From NCBI RefSeq assembly GCF_039543185.1, contig NZ_BAABJG010000008.1, positions 46,878 to 110,877 on the forward strand: a stretch of 64,000 nt of DNA, in the 5' to 3' direction. The notes beneath the pieces are model-generated. The model had not been told where the DNA came from, did no database searches, and worked only from the letters and a program-made list of their open reading frames with translations. The position numbers were made by a program, and so were the translations under genes. How positions within the stretch are numbered: position 1 is the stretch's first letter; every line of letters starts with the position of its first letter. Origin of the DNA: Paenibacillus_S vulneris. Its GTDB lineage: Bacteria > Bacillota > Bacilli > Paenibacillales > NBRC-103111. Of the stretch, positions 50,839 through 59,885 are shown piece after piece.

Positions 50839-51663
50839 ATGGTCGCGAAAAGCTGGTTGTACGATGTCATTATTTATATATACGCCCTGAGCCTGCTGTT
50901 TTACTTCTCGGACTTTGTAGGTCCGAACCGAAGCGCAAAACGGATGGGGACAGGGTTGCTTTCTTTTGTTTGGGTTCTGCAAACGATGTATTTGGTTGTT
51001 AACCTGGTTTGGCATGACCGTTCGATGGCATTTTCCATGTTTGAAACGCTGTTTATGCTATCCTGGCTGCTTGTAACGGTTTCGCTTGTAGTGAACCGTT
51101 TTTTTCGTATCGAGCTGTTTGTGTTTATTGTAAATATGATAGGGTTTACCGTACTGGCGCTTAATTTTTTCAGCAATCCGAAGGTTTCGCCGACATTGGC
51201 CAACTGGAATGTGAGCGATGAGGTGTTGTTCATCCATATCAGCTTCTCGCTGGGAAGCTATGTAGCCTTTGTTGTGTCCGGTGTTTTCTCGGGCATGTAC
51301 TTATTCTTACATCGTCAATTAAAGGAGAAGAAGTGGTCGAAGCTTATGCAGAGACTTCCCAGCCTGGATAAGACGGATTATTACTCCTTCGTATCTGTTG
51401 TCATCGGGACACCGCTATTGCTGTTCGGCATGTCGCTCGGGGTTGTCTGGATCTCCTTGCAGCATGATTTGTCCTTGTTCTTTGATCCTAAAGTTATCAA
51501 CTCATGGTTTGTCCTGCTTGCCTATATCTTTTATCTGTTCCAGCGCATTCTGCTCAAGACGCCGGGTTATAAGCTGGCATTGTGGAATCTTGCCGCATTT
51601 TTTATTATGGCTTTAAACTTTGTGTTCGCTAACTTCTATTCCTCGTTTCACCAGTGGTCTTAA
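50839..51663 (+). CDS. hemX: HemX, CcsA/ResC-type membrane protein
   Basis: A 274-aa protein with eight predicted membrane helices (for example IYALSLLFYFSDFVG and LLFGMSLGVVWISLQHDL). It matches the cytochrome c assembly/HemX family; HISFSLGSYVAFVVSGVFSG carries the conserved His and a Gly-rich helix, though the WWD motif of CcsA is absent. In Bacillus HemX negatively influences HemA amount. It sits between hemA and sirC, 15 bases after hemA. Function in heme handling is inferred. Confidence 0.85.
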   Translation: MVAKSWLYDVIIYIYALSLLFYFSDFVGPNRSAKRMGTGLLSFVWVLQTMYLVVNLVWHDRSMAFSMFETLFMLSWLLVTVSLVVNRFFRIELFVFIVNMIGFTVLALNFFSNPKVSPTLANWNVSDEVLFIHISFSLGSYVAFVVSGVFSGMYLFLHRQLKEKKWSKLMQRLPSLDKTDYYSFVSVVIGTPLLLFGMSLGVVWISLQHDLSLFFDPKVINSWFVLLAYIFYLFQRILLKTPGYKLALWNLAAFFIMALNFVFANFYSSFHQWS

Positions 51664-51697
51664 TAGTTCGGGCAAAGCGAGGGGGCAAAGCAGTGAA

Positions 51698-52420
51698 ATG
51701 AAGAGAAGAAAAACGTACTACCCGTTGATGCTTCAGGCAGAGGACAAGCCGTGTGTTATAATAGGCGGTGGATCGGTAGCCGAACGGAAGGCTGAGGCTT
51801 TGCTTGAGGCAGGGGCAAGGGTAACCGTCATCAGCCCCTCTTGTACGCCCCGATTGGAAGGCTGGGCTCAGGACGGAACTATAAATCACATCCCATCAAC
51901 CTATCATCCCGGAATGCAGGAGCTGGCCAATGCGCTGTTAGTTTTTGCCGCTACGAATCGTTCGGAAGTGAATGCAGCCATACGTATGGAAGCGGAAGCG
52001 ATGGGCAAGCTGGTCAATGTGGCGGATGATTCGGAAGGGAGCGGGTTTATTGTGCCCGCGACAGTTCGCCGCGGGAGGCTGCTTATTGCAGTTTCGACAG
52101 CGGGAGCAAGTCCGGCAGCAGCCCGTAAAGTGAAGCAGCAGCTAGAGGAGACGTTCGGCGATGAGTATGAGGCGTATTTGGACCTGCTTCAGGAATTGCG
52201 GGTGTTTGTCCAAAGCATCGTCGAGGACACGGCCGTACGCCAACAGTGGTTCCGGCATATGCTGGAATGGGAGCTGCTCCCGTTAATCCGTTCTGGACGG
52301 CTTGAGCCTCCGGATCGTCTGAATTTGATGGAGATCATTCACAAAGATCCGACAACAGAAGGAATGGAACGGGTTAAAGATTGGCTTCAAAGCCGGTTAC
52401 CTTCTACGGGAGGGACATAG
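51698..52420 (+). CDS. sirC: Precorrin-2 dehydrogenase (SirC, NAD-dependent)
   Basis: A 240-aa protein. VIIGGGSVAERKAEALLEAG near residue 20 is the NAD-binding motif of the CysG N-terminal/Met8p domain. LVNVADDSEGSGFIVPATV near 110 and LLIAVSTAGASPAAARKVKQ contain the catalytic Asp region and family signature. It oxidises precorrin-2 to sirohydrochlorin using NAD. The C-terminal region is helical. Placement before hemC means siroheme branch genes are cotranscribed with heme genes. ATG at 51698 with GAGGGGG 12 bases upstream; the frame upstream overlaps hemX. Confidence 0.88.
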   Translation: MKRRKTYYPLMLQAEDKPCVIIGGGSVAERKAEALLEAGARVTVISPSCTPRLEGWAQDGTINHIPSTYHPGMQELANALLVFAATNRSEVNAAIRMEAEAMGKLVNVADDSEGSGFIVPATVRRGRLLIAVSTAGASPAAARKVKQQLEETFGDEYEAYLDLLQELRVFVQSIVEDTAVRQQWFRHMLEWELLPLIRSGRLEPPDRLNLMEIIHKDPTTEGMERVKDWLQSRLPSTGGT

Positions 52421-52498
52421 CATTTAAAGCATCCGCTATGAAAGAGGAAACGCTCTTGGCACCAAATATTATTTTGATCATGGAGAGGGCTGACATAC

Positions 52499-53437
52499 AT
52501 GCGCAAAATCGTAGTAGGAACCCGGCAAAGCGCTCTTGCATTAACCCAGACCGGTCAGGTCGTAGAGCAGCTGCGCGAGCTGTCCAAGCAGCTTGGGATC
52601 GAATGCGAGTTTGAACTGAAAAAAATCGTAACCAAAGGCGACCGCATTCTGGATGTGACCTTATCCAAGGTGGGGGGCAAAGGCCTCTTTGTCAAAGAGA
52701 TCGAGCAGGCGATGTTCGACGGAGAGATCGATATCGCGGTACATAGTATGAAAGATATGCCGGCGGAGCTGCCGGAGGGATTAAGGATAGGCGCGGTTCC
52801 GCGCCGCGAGGATGCTAGAGATTGCCTGATTTCCCGTGAAAGCCGCGGATTGGACGAACTTCCTCAAGGAGCCAAGGTAGGGACCAGCAGCTTGCGCCGT
52901 TCCTGTCAGCTGCAGAACTACCGTCCCGACTTGCAGATTGAATCCATTCGGGGCAATATTGATTCGAGATTGAAGAAGCTCGAGACGGAAGGCTTTGACG
53001 CCATTCTGCTGGCGGCCGCAGGCTTGCACAGGATCGGCTGGCAGGATCGGATCAGCGTCTATATTCCAGCTGAGATTAGCTTGCCTGCAGTAGGGCAAGG
53101 AGCACTATGCATCGAGTGCCGCAGCGACGATGAGTTCGTCCTTGGACTGCTCAAGCACTACAATCATGAGCCTACCGCTTTGGCCGTAGCGGCTGAAAGA
53201 AGCTTTCTTGCCAGATTGAACGGAGGCTGTCAGGTACCTATCGGGGCTTTTGCAAGCCTCGGGGATGAGGACGGCAATCCGGCTATTACTTTGACCGGAA
53301 TGGTAGGCTCGCCGGACGGCAAGCTGCTTTTGAAAGAAACGATGACAGGCACTGACCCGGACAAGCTGGGCCGCCACGTAGCGGAGGCTTTAATTGGTCA
53401 GGGAGCCGAAGATATATTGGCGACAGTGAGGAGTTGA
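52499..53437 (+). CDS. hemC: Porphobilinogen deaminase (hydroxymethylbilane synthase)
   Basis: A 312-aa enzyme. RKIVVGTRQSALALTQTGQV at the start, KGLFVKEIEQAMFDGEIDIA, AVHSMKDMPAELPEGL, GTSSLRRSCQLQNY and IRGNIDSRLKKLE are diagnostic. The dipyrromethane cofactor attaches to the Cys of LNGGCQVPIGAFA near residue 240. It joins four porphobilinogens. ATG at 52499 has GGAGAGG upstream; the following gene begins seven bases after its stop. Confidence 0.95.
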   Translation: MRKIVVGTRQSALALTQTGQVVEQLRELSKQLGIECEFELKKIVTKGDRILDVTLSKVGGKGLFVKEIEQAMFDGEIDIAVHSMKDMPAELPEGLRIGAVPRREDARDCLISRESRGLDELPQGAKVGTSSLRRSCQLQNYRPDLQIESIRGNIDSRLKKLETEGFDAILLAAAGLHRIGWQDRISVYIPAEISLPAVGQGALCIECRSDDEFVLGLLKHYNHEPTALAVAAERSFLARLNGGCQVPIGAFASLGDEDGNPAITLTGMVGSPDGKLLLKETMTGTDPDKLGRHVAEALIGQGAEDILATVRS

Positions 53438-53443
53438 GCCGAG

Positions 53444-54976
53444 GTGAGCAAAGGTGTCGTATATCTCGTAGGAGCAGGGCCAGGAGACCCTAAGCTCATT
53501 ACGGTACGGGGACTGGAGGCGATTCAACGAGCCGATGTCGTCGTATACGACCGGCTGGCAAGTCCTAGATTGCTGAAGCATATGAAGCCGGGCGCCGAGA
53601 AAATTTTTGTCGGCAAGCTGCCCGATAAGCACATGATGAAGCAATCGGAAATTAATCAGCTGCTTGTTGATTTAGCGCTGCAGGGCAAGACGGTAACCCG
53701 CTTGAAGGGCGGGGATCCGAGCGTCTTCGGACGTGTGGGAGAAGAAGCGGAGCTGCTCGTGGATAACGGGATTCCGTTCGAGATCGTACCGGGAATCACA
53801 TCTGCGATCGCGGTGCCTGCTTATGCGGGAATCCCGGTGACGCACCGGGATTTTACCTCCTCTTTCTCGATAGTGACCGGGCATGAATACCCGAATAAAA
53901 CCTATAGCAGCATCAATTGGGATAATTTATCGCAAGCGTCGGGCACGCTCATTTTTCTTATGGGCGTAGCAAATCTGGAATTCATATGCAGCCGTCTGAT
54001 CGACGGCGGCAAGTCGCCCTCCACTCCGGTCGCGCTGATTCGCTGGGGAACCTGGATGGATCAAAGAACGTTAACGGGTACCCTAACGGATATTGTCGAC
54101 AAGGTCCGCGCAGCCAACTTCCAATCTCCCGCCGTCATCATCGTAGGGGAGGTTGTGAAGCTTCGCGAGAGGCTGGCTTGGTTCGAGAAGAAGCCCTTGT
54201 TCGGGCGGCGTATTCTCGTCACTAGAGCAAGGAGCCAGGCGAGTGAGCTGGTCCAGCTGATTGAGGAGCTTGGCGGCGAGGCGATCGAATTTCCTGTTAT
54301 CAGGACCCAGCCTCCTTCGAAGCCGGAAGCACAGCAGAAGCTTGACGACACGCTTACTCAGCTATCCCGTTTTGAGTGGATCTTTTTTACAAGCGTCAAC
54401 GGGGTGGACTATTTCTTCCAGCGGCTGCAAAAGAACCGTGTCGATGTAAGGACAATGAGCAGCGCCCGGATCGTGGCCGTAGGACCAAAGACAGCGGAAG
54501 CATTGGCGCAGCGGGGGTTAGTTGCCGAGGAGTTGCCTGCCAAGTTCCAGGGAGACGAGATGCTCGCCGCCTTTGCCAAGGAGCTGAGACCAGGTCAGCA
54601 GGTGCTGCTGCCTACGGCCGATATCGCGAAGGAATACATCCCGGCGACATTAAGACAAATGGGTCTTCAAGTAACGGAAGTAGATGTCTATGAAACGGTT
54701 CTCGATACGAGCGGAGGCTCGGAAATCATTGAGCTGTTGGAACAGAATACAATCCATACCATAACGTTTACAAGTTCATCGACCGTAACGAACCTCATTA
54801 TCGCTTTGCAGCAGCTAGGCGCAGACAAGCCCCTTGAACTGCTGCAGCCATGCAAGATTGCCTGTATCGGGCCTATGACGGCCAAGACCGCGGAGGAAGC
54901 GGGCCTTAAGGTAGACTACCTGGCCGAGGAAGCAACGGTTGCTTCTTTGGTCCAAAGCATGTACAGCCAGGCATAA
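53444..54976 (+). CDS. cobA-hemD: Fused uroporphyrinogen-III methyltransferase and uroporphyrinogen-III synthase
   Basis: A 510-aa two-domain protein. Residues 1-245 are a SUMT (CobA): VYLVGAGPGDPKLITVRGLE, VVVYDRLASP, RLKGGDPSVFGRVGEE, PGITSAIAVPAYAGIPVTHR and LMGVANLEF. Residues about 258-510 are HemD: RRILVTRARSQASELVQL, FEWIFFTSVNGVDYFF, RIVAVGPKTAEALAQRG and FTSSSTVTNLI. The synthase makes uroporphyrinogen III and the methylase takes part of it to precorrin-2. Such fusions are known in Firmicutes. GTG at 53444; hemC ends seven bases earlier. This links heme with siroheme production. Confidence 0.9.
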   Translation: MSKGVVYLVGAGPGDPKLITVRGLEAIQRADVVVYDRLASPRLLKHMKPGAEKIFVGKLPDKHMMKQSEINQLLVDLALQGKTVTRLKGGDPSVFGRVGEEAELLVDNGIPFEIVPGITSAIAVPAYAGIPVTHRDFTSSFSIVTGHEYPNKTYSSINWDNLSQASGTLIFLMGVANLEFICSRLIDGGKSPSTPVALIRWGTWMDQRTLTGTLTDIVDKVRAANFQSPAVIIVGEVVKLRERLAWFEKKPLFGRRILVTRARSQASELVQLIEELGGEAIEFPVIRTQPPSKPEAQQKLDDTLTQLSRFEWIFFTSVNGVDYFFQRLQKNRVDVRTMSSARIVAVGPKTAEALAQRGLVAEELPAKFQGDEMLAAFAKELRPGQQVLLPTADIAKEYIPATLRQMGLQVTEVDVYETVLDTSGGSEIIELLEQNTIHTITFTSSSTVTNLIIALQQLGADKPLELLQPCKIACIGPMTAKTAEEAGLKVDYLAEEATVASLVQSMYSQA

Positions 54977-55014
54977 TAGGGAACAATCAAGATAAAGGTT
55001 AAGGAGGAAGCAGC

Positions 55015-56013
55015 ATGGGATTTCCTATGGTACGCAACAGAAGATTACGCGGCTCCAAAGCACTACGCAATTTGGTAAGAGAGACAACTTTATCGGTTCA
55101 TGATCTGATCTATCCTATTTTCGTTACACACGGCTCTCAAATCAAAGAAGAAATCAGCTCTATGCCGGGTGTATACCACTTTTCGCTGGATACGCTGGAG
55201 CAAGAGCTGAAGGAGATTACGAGCTTGGGCATTGAGGCCATCATGCTGTTCGGCGTTCCCGAGCATAAGGATGCTCACGGCAGCTCGGCATATGACGATA
55301 ATGGCATCGTGCAGCAAGCGACACGCCGAATTAAAGAGCTCCATCCTGATCTGCTCGTGATGGCCGACAACTGTCTGTGCCAGTTTACAGACCACGGCCA
55401 CTGCGGCGTCGTTCATGTTGACGAGAAAACGCAATGCGCCGAGATTCTTAACGACGAGTCGCTGGAGCTGCTTGTCCGTACGGCGGTATCGCAAGCGAAA
55501 GCGGGGGCTGACGTTATCGCTCCTTCGAATATGATGGACGGGTTCGTAGCGGCTATTCGCCAAGGCTTGGACGAAGCAGGGTTTGAGAATGTGCCGATCA
55601 TGTCCTATTCGGTTAAATACGCTTCGGCATACTACGGACCATTCCGTGAAGCTGCACATTCGGCGCCTCAATTCGGTGACCGCAAAACGTATCAGATGGA
55701 TCCGGGAAATGCACGCGAAGCGCTTCGTGAAGCGGAGTCCGATGTGCTTGAAGGCGCGGATTTCCTGATGGTGAAGCCTGCTATGGCTTACATGGATATT
55801 ATTCGCACCTTGCGCGATCAGTTCGAACTGCCGCTCGTTGCTTATAATGTCAGCGGTGAATATTCACTGATTAAAGCGGCCGCGCAGCAGGGCTGGGTAG
55901 ACGAACGTTCTATTGTTATGGAAACGATGATCGGCTTCAAGCGCGCAGGCGCCGATTTGATTATTACCTATTTTGCTAAAGACGTAGCCCAATGGCTGAA
56001 GGAACAGCAATAG
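55015..56013 (+). CDS. hemB: Delta-aminolevulinic acid dehydratase (porphobilinogen synthase)
   Basis: A 332-aa enzyme. Zinc-type site: MADNCLCQFTDHGHCGVVHV near residue 125 (three Cys). The Schiff-base lysines lie in SYSVKYASAYYGPFREAA near 205 and MVKPAMAYMDIIRTL near 260. MGFPMVRNRRLRGSKALRNL is the usual start. ATG at 55015 follows AAGGAGG. Followed by a strong terminator, so hemE is a separate unit or read-through. Confidence 0.95.
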   Translation: MGFPMVRNRRLRGSKALRNLVRETTLSVHDLIYPIFVTHGSQIKEEISSMPGVYHFSLDTLEQELKEITSLGIEAIMLFGVPEHKDAHGSSAYDDNGIVQQATRRIKELHPDLLVMADNCLCQFTDHGHCGVVHVDEKTQCAEILNDESLELLVRTAVSQAKAGADVIAPSNMMDGFVAAIRQGLDEAGFENVPIMSYSVKYASAYYGPFREAAHSAPQFGDRKTYQMDPGNAREALREAESDVLEGADFLMVKPAMAYMDIIRTLRDQFELPLVAYNVSGEYSLIKAAAQQGWVDERSIVMETMIGFKRAGADLIITYFAKDVAQWLKEQQ

Positions 56014-56032
56014 TACGGGGTTCGGGAAGAAG

Positions 56033-56081
56033 CAAGAGCTTTTCATACTGACTGCGGTTAGTGGAAAAGCTCTTTTTTTCT
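56033..56081 (+). terminator. Terminator of hemAXCDB
   Basis: AGAGCTTTTC...GAAAAGCTCT arms with ACT/AGT inside, then TTTTTT. Confidence 0.8.
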
Positions 56082-56204
56082 CGCCGCGTCGCGGTTCTTG
56101 TCATACTTTTGTCGGATTCTACGATAGGCAATCGGTTGTTAGAGGTTGCCAAATAGGGCATAATGTTAATAGATCATAGGAGTTCGCGGAAAGAGGTATA
56201 GAGG

Positions 56205-57275
56205 ATGAGCTATAACGATAATTTCATTAAAGCCTGTAAGAAGCAGCCTGTAGATACGCTGCCGGTTTGGTATATGCGTCAGGCAGGACGTTCGGACCCG
56301 GATTACCGTAAAATTAAAGAAAAATATAGCCTTCTTGAGATTTGCAGGCAGCCTGAGCTTGCTGCGGAAGTCACGATGATGCCGGTCGAAAAGCTTGGCG
56401 TCGACGCGGCTATTTTGTATTCGGATATTATGAATCCGGTTGCCTCGATCGGGATTGATTTTGACATCGTTAAGGATGTTGGACCCGTTATCCATAACCC
56501 GGTCCGTACGGCAGAGGATGTGGACAGACTTCGCCCGATTCAAGTGGAGCAGGATTTATCCCATATTATTAAAACGATCGAAATTCTTGTGGCGGAGCTT
56601 AAAGTTCCTCTCATTACATTCGCCGGTGCACCATTTACCATCGCCAGCTATTTGGTCGAAGGCAGGCCATCCAAGTCCAAGGACTATCTGCACACGAAAG
56701 CTCTGATGTATGGAGCGCCCGATGTTTGGTTTAAACTGATGGATAAGCTTGGAGATATGATCATTACCTATTTGAAGGCACAGATTGCCGCAGGAGCCAA
56801 GGCGGTTCAGTTGTTCGACAGCTGGGTCGGGGCTTTGTCTCCGAGAGACTTCCAAACCTATGTGCTGCCTACGATCACTCGGATTTTTGCCGAGCTCAAG
56901 CACCTGGAGCAGCCTAAAATTTATTTCCCTGGCGTAAGCTCCGGTGAGCTTCATTCCAGCCTTGTTAACATCGATGCCGATGTCATAGGGTTGGATTGGC
57001 GTGTGCCTATTTCCGAAGCTCGCAAGAGAATCGGATCGAAATTTGCGGTACAGGGCAATCTGGACCCTACGGTTCTGACCGGACCGCTGTCGGTGATCCA
57101 AGAGCAGGCCAAAGCTATCATTGATCAGGGAATTCAACAGCCGGGCTACATCTTTAACCTGGGCCACGGGGTATTCCCGGAAGCGTCTATCGACAAGCTG
57201 AGAGAATTGACGGAATTTGTACACGAATATTCTCGCAAAGCTATCGCCCAATCGAAACAAGGAAGTGGTGTCTAA
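56205..57275 (+). CDS. hemE: Uroporphyrinogen decarboxylase
   Basis: A 356-aa enzyme that turns uroporphyrinogen III into coproporphyrinogen III. PVWYMRQAGRSDPDYRKIKE near residue 20 is the signature with substrate-binding Arg; YSDIMNPVASIGIDFDI supplies the Asp, and FAGAPFTIASYLVEG and QLFDSWVGALSPRDF follow. LGHGVFPEASIDKLR closes the site (His). ATG at 56205 after AGAGG. Stop and hemH start overlap by one base. Confidence 0.94.
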   Translation: MSYNDNFIKACKKQPVDTLPVWYMRQAGRSDPDYRKIKEKYSLLEICRQPELAAEVTMMPVEKLGVDAAILYSDIMNPVASIGIDFDIVKDVGPVIHNPVRTAEDVDRLRPIQVEQDLSHIIKTIEILVAELKVPLITFAGAPFTIASYLVEGRPSKSKDYLHTKALMYGAPDVWFKLMDKLGDMIITYLKAQIAAGAKAVQLFDSWVGALSPRDFQTYVLPTITRIFAELKHLEQPKIYFPGVSSGELHSSLVNIDADVIGLDWRVPISEARKRIGSKFAVQGNLDPTVLTGPLSVIQEQAKAIIDQGIQQPGYIFNLGHGVFPEASIDKLRELTEFVHEYSRKAIAQSKQGSGV

Positions 57276-58213
57276 TGACCAAACAGCGAATCGGCGTGTT
57301 AGTCATGTCCTACGGAACTCCAGAGAGCCTGGATCAAGTAGAGGCTTATTATACTCATATACGCAGAGGGAATCCTCCTAGCCCTGAGCAGCTCAAGGAG
57401 CTGACTGACCGGTACGATGCTATCGTGGGCGGATTTTTCCCGTTAAGAGAAAATACGAACAAGCAAGTGCAGGCTTTGGAGCAAATGCTGAACGAACGAC
57501 ATCCGGACAAAACGTTTGTATGCTACCAAGGGTTAAAGCATGCGTCGCCTTTTATTGAGGACGGCGTGGAGCAAATGGTCAAGGATGGCATCGAGCAGGC
57601 GGTAGGCGTTGTGCTTGCTCCACACTACTCTATTATGAGCGTAGGCGGATATATCAAGCGCGCTCAAGAGAAGGCCGAGGAGCTTGGCGGACTGGACATT
57701 AAGTTCGTTAAGAGCTATCATTTGCACCCGAAGCTTATCGAAGCCTTGTCCAAACGCGTGACCGAAACCCTGCAGCGTTTTGCAGGTACGCCGAAGGAGG
57801 AAGTCCGGGTTATATTCACCGCGCACAGCCTGCCTGAAAAAATAGTAGAGATGAGAGATCCTTATCCGGAACAGCTGCTCGCCACCTCCAAAGCAATTGC
57901 GGAGCAAACAGGAGTGACCAACTGGCAGTTCGGATGGCAAAGCGCGGGTCAAACGGCTATGCCGTGGCTTGGACCGGACATTCTGGATGTGCTTCATACC
58001 ATTACGAAGGAAGAGCAAGTGAAGAATGTGCTCATCTGCCCGATCGGGTTTGTATCCGATCATCTGGAGGTATTGTACGATCTCGACATCGAGGCCCAGC
58101 AGGTAGCCAAAGAGCTGGGAATCCATCTGGAACGTACACCGTCCCTGAATACCGATCCATTGTACATGGAGACGCTCAGCGACGTCGTGTACGAGCATTG
58201 CAACGGAAAGTAA
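57275..58213 (+). CDS. hemH: Ferrochelatase (coproporphyrin III ferrochelatase type)
   Basis: A 312-aa enzyme. GVLVMSYGTPESLDQVEAYY at the start and ADRYDAIVGG-like DRYDAIVGGFFPLREN follow. The metal-binding His is in VIFTAHSLPEKIV near residue 190 and the partner Glu in FVSDHLEVLYDLDIEA near 270. In Gram-positives this protein inserts iron into coproporphyrin III (CpfC). It is translationally coupled to hemE through TAATG. The oxidase gene hemY/cgoX that often follows is not present. Confidence 0.92.
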   Translation: MTKQRIGVLVMSYGTPESLDQVEAYYTHIRRGNPPSPEQLKELTDRYDAIVGGFFPLRENTNKQVQALEQMLNERHPDKTFVCYQGLKHASPFIEDGVEQMVKDGIEQAVGVVLAPHYSIMSVGGYIKRAQEKAEELGGLDIKFVKSYHLHPKLIEALSKRVTETLQRFAGTPKEEVRVIFTAHSLPEKIVEMRDPYPEQLLATSKAIAEQTGVTNWQFGWQSAGQTAMPWLGPDILDVLHTITKEEQVKNVLICPIGFVSDHLEVLYDLDIEAQQVAKELGIHLERTPSLNTDPLYMETLSDVVYEHCNGK

Positions 58214-58220
58214 CAGGTAG

Positions 58221-58263
58221 AGCGGATGGCTGAACCAAGAAAGGTGTTCCCATCCGCCTTTTA
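58221..58263 (+). terminator. Terminator between hemH and hemL
   Basis: GCGGATGG...CCATCCGC hairpin followed by CTTTTATT. Confidence 0.65.
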
Positions 58264-58299
58264 TTAGGATCCTAATAGACGGTGAAATGGGGTATTGAA

Positions 58300-59598
58300 A
58301 TGAGCATGCGCAAACGTTCCGACGAGCGGTCGGCCAAAGCATTCGCGGAAGCGAAGGAAGTCATTCCCGGAGGTGTGAATAGTCCGGTTCGCGCCTTCAA
58401 ATCGGTTGGATTAACTCCTTTATTTATGGAACGCGGACTGGGTTCACGCGTTTATGACATTGATGGCAACGAGTTTATTGATTACATAGGCTCCTGGGGG
58501 CCGCTGATCGTTGGTCACTCCCATCCGGACGTTGTCCAGGCTATCAAGCAGACGGCGGAGAAGGGTTCCAGCTTTGGAGCGCCTACGGAACTGGAAACCG
58601 AGATGGCCAAGCTCGTTATCGAGCGCGTTCCCTCTCTCGAAATGGTGCGTATGGTGAATTCCGGAACCGAAGCGACGATGAGCGCCTTGAGGCTGGCCAG
58701 AGGCTATACGAAGAGAGCCAAGATCGTCAAATTCGAGGGCTGCTATCATGGTCATGCCGATTCCCTCTTGATCAAGGCAGGCTCCGGCGTAGCTACCCTA
58801 GGACTTCCTGACAGTCCAGGGGTTCCGGAGAGCGTTGCCGTAAATACAATAACCGTTCCTTATAATGATCTGGAATCGGTTCAGCTGGCCTTTGAAAAAT
58901 TCGGCGAAGAGATTGCCGCTATCATTGTGGAGCCTATAGGAGGCAACATGGGAGTTGTCCCGCCGCTTCCGGGTTTTCTGGAGGGCTTACGCGATATCAC
59001 CCGCCGTTACGGCAGCTTGTTAATCTTTGACGAAGTAATGACCGGCTTCCGCGTAGGTCTTCATTGCGCCCAAGGCTTGTACGGCATTGACCCTGATTTG
59101 ACCTGTCTGGGTAAAATCATCGGAGGGGGTCTCCCTGTCGGTGCTTATGGCGGGAAGCGCGCCATTATGGAGCAGATCGCACCAAGCGGTCCTATCTATC
59201 AGGCGGGAACTTTATCCGGTAACCCGCTCGCGATGGCGGCAGGCTATACCACATTGAAGCTTCTAGGTGAGCCTGGGGTATATGAGGAGCTTGAACGCAA
59301 ATCCGCGAAGCTGGAGGAAGGGTTCACTCGCAATGCCAAGGAGCTTGGGATTGCAAGCACGATCAACCGGGTTGGCTCCATGATCTGCCCCTTCTTCACG
59401 GATCAGAAGGTCATTGACTATGAGACGGCAAAAACCTCGGATCTGAACCGGTTTAATCGCTACTTTGCCGCGCTGCTTGATTTGGGAGTCAGCATCGCTC
59501 CTTCTCAGTTTGAAGGCATGTTCGTATCTACGGCGCACACGGACGAAGATATCGATCAGACAATTGCCGCTCATTATGAAGCACTGAAACAGCTGTAA
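58300..59598 (+). CDS. hemL: Glutamate-1-semialdehyde 2,1-aminomutase
   Basis: A 432-aa PLP enzyme making 5-aminolevulinate. SAKAFAEAKEVIPGGVNSPV starts it, GSWGPLIVGHSHPDVVQAI and MVNSGTEATMSALRLARG bind PLP, and CYHGHADSLLIKAGSG and VEPIGGNMGVVPP follow. The PLP lysine is in TCLGKIIGGGLPVGAYGG near residue 265. ATG at 58300 follows GGGGT; the GTG at 58282 has no SD. In Bacillus hemL and spoVID are neighbours; here two genes lie between. Confidence 0.94.
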   Translation: MSMRKRSDERSAKAFAEAKEVIPGGVNSPVRAFKSVGLTPLFMERGLGSRVYDIDGNEFIDYIGSWGPLIVGHSHPDVVQAIKQTAEKGSSFGAPTELETEMAKLVIERVPSLEMVRMVNSGTEATMSALRLARGYTKRAKIVKFEGCYHGHADSLLIKAGSGVATLGLPDSPGVPESVAVNTITVPYNDLESVQLAFEKFGEEIAAIIVEPIGGNMGVVPPLPGFLEGLRDITRRYGSLLIFDEVMTGFRVGLHCAQGLYGIDPDLTCLGKIIGGGLPVGAYGGKRAIMEQIAPSGPIYQAGTLSGNPLAMAAGYTTLKLLGEPGVYEELERKSAKLEEGFTRNAKELGIASTINRVGSMICPFFTDQKVIDYETAKTSDLNRFNRYFAALLDLGVSIAPSQFEGMFVSTAHTDEDIDQTIAAHYEALKQL

Positions 59599-59613
59599 GT
59601 CTAAAGATGGAAT

Positions 59614-59661
59614 CCAAGCTTGTCCGCTGCTTATTATACTAGGCAGAGGGCAAGCTTTTTT
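59614..59661 (+). terminator. Terminator of hemL
   Basis: CAAGCTTG...CAAGCTT arms with GCTGC/GCAG inside, then TTTTTT. Confidence 0.7.
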
Positions 59662-59840
59662 GCTATCGCATATATCCATTCCAAGCCCCCGAAAGCACCT
59701 GAATCAGCAGCACCGAAGGTCAAGAGCTCTCTTTATATGGGGTATTGGTCGGATCTAGAATAGGAAAGCACTGTCACGCCATATTGCTCGTAGAACCTCT
59801 CTGGAAGAGCAGAAGGACTTCCTTAAGCGTGAATAACAAA

Positions 59841-59877
59841 CAAGACGCCTCCTGGTCTAGGAAGCGTCTTGTTGTTT
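59841..59877 (-). terminator. Terminator of the phosphodiester glycosidase-domain gene
   Basis: On the minus strand ACAAGACGC...GCGTCTTGT arms with an inner TCCT/AGGA, followed by TTGTTATTC. Confidence 0.6.
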
Positions 59878-59885
59878 CTAGCCTT

